From: Bacillota bacterium
Lineage (GTDB): Bacteria; Bacillota; UBA4882; UBA8346
Reading direction: 5' to 3'
DNA: 9,357 nucleotides
Assembly: GCA_003501365.1 (NCBI GenBank)
Contig: DNPP01000486.1
Span: 2,266-11,622, forward strand
The position numbers and the translations under genes are program-made. The notes beneath the pieces are model-generated. The model was not told where the DNA came from. It saw only the letters and a list, made by a program, of their open reading frames with translations, and did not search any database. Below are positions 6,194 to 9,357 of this stretch, one piece after another; position 1 is the stretch's first letter, and every line of letters starts with the position of its first letter.

Positions 6194-7123
6194 ATGAAGC
6201 TTGAAAGAATGTTATCGATTATTACCTATTTGTTAAATCATGAAAAAGTGAAAGCGCAGGAATTGGCGGAAAAGTTTGAAGTGTCGGTACGGACCATATA
6301 CCGGGACGTTGATGCGATAGCTCAGGCCGGGATCCCTATTGTTACGTACCAAGGAGTCGATGGGGGAATCGGTATCATAGATGGGTATAAGCTGGATAAG
6401 AGCCTTTTGACCCAAGACGAAGTTTCGGAGATTGTAACGGGCTTAAAAGGGCTGCATAGCATCAATGAAGATGTGAAGATAAAATTTTTAATCGAGAAAC
6501 TCTCCAGCATTACCAATAAATCGGATTATGTAAGCACCGGCAATGAAATTATGATTGATTTATCTCCCTGGAACGCAAATGATCGTCTGGCTTTGAGAAT
6601 CCAGGAGCTCAAGAAGGCAATCCGTAAGCGCAAAATTATTGAATTTACATACTGCAGCAATGAAAAGATTACGGAAAGAAAGGTAGAACCTTACGTTATT
6701 GTCTTCAAGGCGGCCAATTGGTACCTGTATGCTTATTGCCTGCTCAGACAGGATTTTAGGCTGTTCAAGCTGAGAAGAATCAGTGAAATGGCGGTAACCG
6801 ATACCGGCTTCGAGGTCAGGGAGTGCTCAATCGATAAGGTAAAATGGGACGGAGAATTCGCAAACGACAAAAATTCTCCGATTGTAGTGGTATTTGACAG
6901 ATCCCTTAAACTTGCCGTGAGCGATATTTTTGGAGTGGAGAATTATCAGATTATGGAGGACGGCAGGCTAAAAGTTAGTTTCAACATGGAAGTTAACGAT
7001 TGGCTGTGTGGTTTTATCCTTGGATTTGGCGATAAAATTGAGGTAGTGGAGCCTTCGGAATTGATAAACAAGATTAAAAATATAGCACAAAGTGTTTATC
7101 GAGTTTATGAGAAAAAGGAATAA
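6194..7123 (+). CDS. HTH-WYL domain transcriptional regulator (YafY/DeoR-like)
   Basis: This 309-residue DNA-binding regulator has an N-terminal winged helix (residues 1-60), with the recognition region VSVRTIYRDVDAIAQAGIP typical of the YafY/DeoR-like HTH_11 group. A GGIGIIDGYKLDKSLLTQDE linker follows at about 54-75. The WYL domain starts near residue 130, with W176-Y177-L178 in NWYLYAYC and LFKLRRI after it. The C-terminal WCX-type segment ends with GFGDKIEVVEP and a helix. WYL domains sense ligands, in several cases nucleotides or nucleic acid, and switch DNA binding. Length is normal. The start follows GAGGT at 6185-6189 with short spacing, and no better in-frame start exists. The inverted repeat over its own promoter and matching half-sites upstream and downstream suggest that it controls itself, the lost GyrI-like gene and the DUF3795 unit. 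The family is certain; the ligand is unknown. Confidence 0.93.
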   Translation: MKLERMLSIITYLLNHEKVKAQELAEKFEVSVRTIYRDVDAIAQAGIPIVTYQGVDGGIGIIDGYKLDKSLLTQDEVSEIVTGLKGLHSINEDVKIKFLIEKLSSITNKSDYVSTGNEIMIDLSPWNANDRLALRIQELKKAIRKRKIIEFTYCSNEKITERKVEPYVIVFKAANWYLYAYCLLRQDFRLFKLRRISEMAVTDTGFEVRECSIDKVKWDGEFANDKNSPIVVVFDRSLKLAVSDIFGVENYQIMEDGRLKVSFNMEVNDWLCGFILGFGDKIEVVEPSELINKIKNIAQSVYRVYEKKE

Positions 7124-7149
7124 TTCGCTTGATTGAAGTATTGCTCTTT

Positions 7150-7179
7150 TTGACTAACTTGACAGACTGTTGTCATATT
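7150..7179 (+). promoter_or_regulatory. Candidate promoter/operator before the DUF3795 unit
   Basis: TTGACA (7159-7164) and TGTCA (7171-7175) give TGACA-N6-TGTCA, close to the TGACA-N7-TGTCA site before the WYL gene; both begin AACTTGACA. A possible promoter is TTGACT (7150-7155), 18 bases, CATATT (7174-7179), so the operator would lie between -35 and -10. The alternative of TTGACA as -35 with TACTAT as -10 needs 23-base spacing and is unlikely. Confidence 0.4.
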
Positions 7180-7202
7180 TCCCTTGCTACTATATGCATA
7201 TA

Positions 7203-7380
7203 TTGGAGGAGGCCCTTGCCCGGTATATCGATGTTGTGAAGAAAAAGCGCTTCATAATTGCGTGAATGCAGGGAACTTCCTTGCAAGCTATGGTATGACT
7301 TGAAAGATCCTTCAATCAGCGATAATGAGCATTTGAATTCAATAAACAAACGGGTAACTCTGTTAAAAGAAGGGAAATGA
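7203..7380 (+). pseudogene. Remnant of a small Cys-containing protein, possibly DUF3795-like
   Basis: One frame is open from after a TAA at 7255-7257 to TGA 7378-7380. It reads LRECRELPCKLWYDLKDPS and ends RVTLLKEGK. The pattern C-x4-PC followed by a hydrophobic/aromatic run, then DPSxSD and a helix with RVxxLK, resembles the C-terminal part of some DUF3795 proteins. Upstream, another frame gives LEEALARYIDVVKKKRFIIA before a TGA at 7263-7265, so a frameshift near 7250 may separate two pieces. GGAGGAGG lies at 7205-7212. The final TGA overlaps an ATG at 7377 (ATGA), the usual sign of a translationally coupled gene pair. A short TTG-started peptide of about 40 residues cannot be ruled out. The family match is tentative. 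Confidence 0.4.
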
Positions 7381-7385
7381 CAGTA

Positions 7386-7805
7386 ATGAAAGAGATACTA
7401 TCGAAATGTGGATTCCGTTGTGACCTTTGCCCTGCATATAGTGAGAACATTACTTGTGATGAAGATAAAAAAGCCGTCAGTGAAGGTTGGAAAAGATTGT
7501 TTGGCTTTGAGATTCCTCCGGAGGAAATTGAATGTGTAGGCTGTCATAACAAGGGTAATCATCCTGATAACGGATGTCCGGTGAGACCGTGTGCCGTTGA
7601 AAGGAACATCGAGAACTGTGGCTTCTGTGATAACTTTGAATGTGACGCCCTTAAAACCAGGACCGGATTTTTGGATGATTATTTGAAAAAACGCAGCGTC
7701 GACATATCGACAGCAGATTATGAACGCTATATTGTTCCATATGAGAGCCGGGAAAGGATGAAAAGTATAAAAAGCAAGAACGAATTGGACAACAATCTCA
7801 AATAA
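7386..7805 (+). CDS. Cysteine-rich DUF3795 family protein
   Basis: This 139-residue cytoplasmic protein has eleven cysteines. Near the N-terminus CGFRCDLCPAY holds C8, C12 and C15, followed by C24. A central part, ECVGCHNKG (C50, C53), precedes C64 and C69 in GCPVRPCAVERNIENCGFCDNFEC, with C78, C81 and C86. This order is that of DUF3795 (CGLxCxxCPAY ... CxGC ... CxIRxCAxExGxxNCxxCxxFxC), which probably binds zinc or an Fe-S cluster. No enzymatic role is established. The C-terminal 50 residues are charged and lack motifs. The start at 7386 is preferred because GAAGGG at 7369-7374 is 11 bases away; the in-frame ATG at 7377 would have only two bases of spacing. However, 7377 overlaps the TGA of the preceding remnant and may be used by coupling, adding MTV. 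The gene probably shares a transcript with that remnant and may be under WYL control. Confidence 0.85.
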   Translation: MKEILSKCGFRCDLCPAYSENITCDEDKKAVSEGWKRLFGFEIPPEEIECVGCHNKGNHPDNGCPVRPCAVERNIENCGFCDNFECDALKTRTGFLDDYLKKRSVDISTADYERYIVPYESRERMKSIKSKNELDNNLK

Positions 7806-7828
7806 AGTGCGCAGAATATCGTTTAAAA

Positions 7829-7871
7829 TAAAAAAAGGAGCCGCCTCTTTTAAATGAGACAACTCTTTTTT
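7829..7871. terminator. Intrinsic terminator of groEL, also after the DUF3795 gene
   Basis: On the - strand GAGTTGTCTC (7856-7865) pairs with GAGGCGGCTC (7838-7847) around an 8-base loop: ten base pairs of which three are G-U, followed by a run of seven T. On the + strand the same three positions become C-A mismatches, so the stem is weaker, though TTTTTT follows. It therefore looks built chiefly for groEL. ATCGTTTAAAA at 7818-7828 repeats the bases beside the 4036 hairpin. Confidence 0.75.
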
Positions 7872-7893
7872 CTTTGTATTGATTAAAGCCGGT

Positions 7894-9357
7894 TTAATAA
7901 TCCATACCCATTCCGCCGGGAGCAGCCGGGGCAGCTGGTTTGGGTTCCGGAATCTCCGCCACGATGCTTTCGGTAGTTAAAACCATGGCAGCGATACTAG
8001 CGGCGTTTTGGAGGGCGCCTCTGGTTACTTTGGCCGGATCAATGATCCCGGCTTTCACCATATCCACAAACTCGCCGGTGAGAGCATTATAACCATGTCC
8101 GGCCGGCATCGAATTCACTTTCTCAACGATGATCGAGCCTTCAACACCGGCATTGGCGGCGATTTGTTTTACCGGTTCGCTTAGGGCCTTGCGGACGATT
8201 GAAATACCGGTAGCTACATCGCCACTTTCCTTGATTTTATCCAGGGTGGGAGCAATTTGTAATAAAGCAACTCCGCCGCCGGGAACTACACCTTCTTCAA
8301 CCGCAGCTCGGGTTGCCGACAACGCATCCTCGATCCGGAATTTTTTCTCTTTCATTTCGGTTTCGGTGGCAGCTCCAACTTGGATTACGGCTACGCCACC
8401 CGATAGTTTGGCCAGTCTCTCTTGTAATTTTTCCCGATCATAGTCGGAGGAAGTATCTTCGATTTGAACTTTAATTTGGTTGATGCGGCTCTTAATCTCC
8501 TGTTTGCTTCCTTTGCCGTCGACAATCGTGGTTCCATCTTTAGTCACCTTGACTTGACGGGCCTGACCCAACATTTCAAGCGTGGTATTTTCGAGAGTAG
8601 TGCCGACTTTCTCAGAGACGACCTGACCCCCGGTGAGAGCGGCGATGTCGGAAAGCATGGCTTCACGACGGTCTCCAAATCCAGGCGCTTTCACTGCAAC
8701 CATGTTCAGAGTACCGCGAATTTTGTTGACAACCAGCGTAGCCAAGGCTTCGCCTTCGATATCCTCAGCAATCAATAGGAGCGGTTTACCTCGCTGCATC
8801 ACTTTCTCCAGGATGGGGAGCAGGTCTTTGATCAGATTAATCTTTTTATCGGTGATTAAGATATAGGGATCGTCCAGTAATGCTTCCATCCGTTCGGAAT
8901 CAGTTACCATATAAGGGGATACATAGCCCTTGTCGAATTGCATCCCTTCGACCACTTCCAGATTAGTTCCCATGGTCTTGGACTCTTCAACAGTGATTAC
9001 GCCATCTTTGCCCACTTTTTCCATGGCTTCGGCGATCAGTTTGCCGATCTCTTCATCGCCGGCGGAAATAGCTGCAACTTGGGAAATGGATTCTTTTTTA
9101 TCCACGGGTTGGCTGACTTTTTTGATCTCATCAACTACTACAGCGACGGCTTTCTCGATTCCCTTTTTCAAAACCATCGGGTTGGCGCCGGCGGCAACAT
9201 TTTTCAACCCTTCCCGCACCATTGCCTGGGCGAGCAGGGTTGCGGTTGTCGTACCATCACCGGCGATATCGTTGGTTTTGGTAGCGACTTCTTTGGCCAG
9301 TTGCGCGCCCATATTTTCAAAGGGTTCTTTCAGCTCAATTTCTTTGGCTATGGTTAC
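7894..9357 (-). CDS. groEL: Chaperonin GroEL (60 kDa), partial, N-terminus beyond window
   Basis: The frame is open to the right edge and gives 487 residues, beginning [19 protein letters not shown]. That matches E. coli GroEL from about residue 54, so some 53 residues, including the first ATP loop, lie outside. GroEL forms the double-ring ATP-driven folding chamber in the cytoplasm with GroES. Visible hallmarks are AGDGTTTAT (ATP contact and catalytic Asp87 equivalent), [24 protein letters not shown] at the apical boundary, [45 protein letters not shown], the signature [15 protein letters not shown], and the C-terminal tail [14 protein letters not shown]. The tail has one GGM unit rather than the several seen in many bacteria. 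No frameshift is seen. The ATG at 9310-9312 is internal, not the start. The promoter, any CIRCE element and groES would lie past the right edge. Transcription runs toward the DUF3795 gene and ends at the hairpin near 7850. Confidence 0.98.
   Translation of the reverse strand, partial: VTIAKEIELKEPFENMGAQLAKEVATKTNDIAGDGTTTATLLAQAMVREGLKNVAAGANPMVLKKGIEKAVAVVVDEIKKVSQPVDKKESISQVAAISAGDEEIGKLIAEAMEKVGKDGVITVEESKTMGTNLEVVEGMQFDKGYVSPYMVTDSERMEALLDDPYILITDKKINLIKDLLPILEKVMQRGKPLLLIAEDIEGEALATLVVNKIRGTLNMVAVKAPGFGDRREAMLSDIAALTGGQVVSEKVGTTLENTTLEMLGQARQVKVTKDGTTIVDGKGSKQEIKSRINQIKVQIEDTSSDYDREKLQERLAKLSGGVAVIQVGAATETEMKEKKFRIEDALSATRAAVEEGVVPGGGVALLQIAPTLDKIKESGDVATGISIVRKALSEPVKQIAANAGVEGSIIVEKVNSMPAGHGYNALTGEFVDMVKAGIIDPAKVTRGALQNAASIAAMVLTTESIVAEIPEPKPAAPAAPGGMGMDY

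Noticed and set aside
7398..7862. 154-residue - strand open frame opposite DUF3795
   Set aside because: The + strand frame carries the DUF3795 cysteine pattern; this frame runs through the groEL terminator.
8129..8866. Several + strand open frames inside groEL
   Set aside because: They are antisense to a highly conserved gene and have no recognisable domains.

Overview
The window reads as Firmicutes chromosome, most likely a Clostridia- or Limnochordia-like anaerobe. This rests on strong Shine-Dalgarno sites, the GroEL C-terminus ending GGMGMDY, a YafY-type HTH-WYL regulator, WG-repeat and DUF3795 proteins, and U-tract hairpin terminators. The genus cannot be fixed from the sequence alone.

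Left block (1-3971, + strand): three genes in one orientation with short gaps look like an operon. They encode a short hydantoinase/oxoprolinase-family ATPase-fold protein (HyuA-like), a zinc histone-deacetylase-fold amidohydrolase with an added C-terminal CxxC...CxxC segment, and an NAD(P)-dependent short-chain dehydrogenase. The chemistries fit a small-molecule amide or lactam degradation or modification route, but the substrate is unknown. A perfect 33-bp palindrome spans the stop codon of the first gene.

Middle block (3972-7875): this stretch is visibly more A/T-rich and looks accessory. It holds a secreted WG-repeat protein on the - strand, a 638-bp gap with nested inverted repeats and a start-less remnant of a GyrI-like effector-binding protein, a HTH-WYL regulator, a second small gene remnant, and a cysteine-rich DUF3795 protein. 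Inverted TGACA/TGTCA half-sites recur in front of the remnant, in front of the regulator and in front of the DUF3795 unit, which suggests one local regulon. Two related hairpin elements, both preceded by ATCGTTTAAAA, bracket the block.

Right block (7894-9357, - strand): groEL, cut by the window edge, lacks about 53 N-terminal residues. Its terminator is the right-hand hairpin.

I found no CRISPR array, tRNA, rRNA, transposase, phage gene or recognisable defence system. The points of most interest are the uncharacterised three-gene operon, the zinc-ribbon-like tail on the deacetylase, and the repeated half-sites around the WYL regulator.
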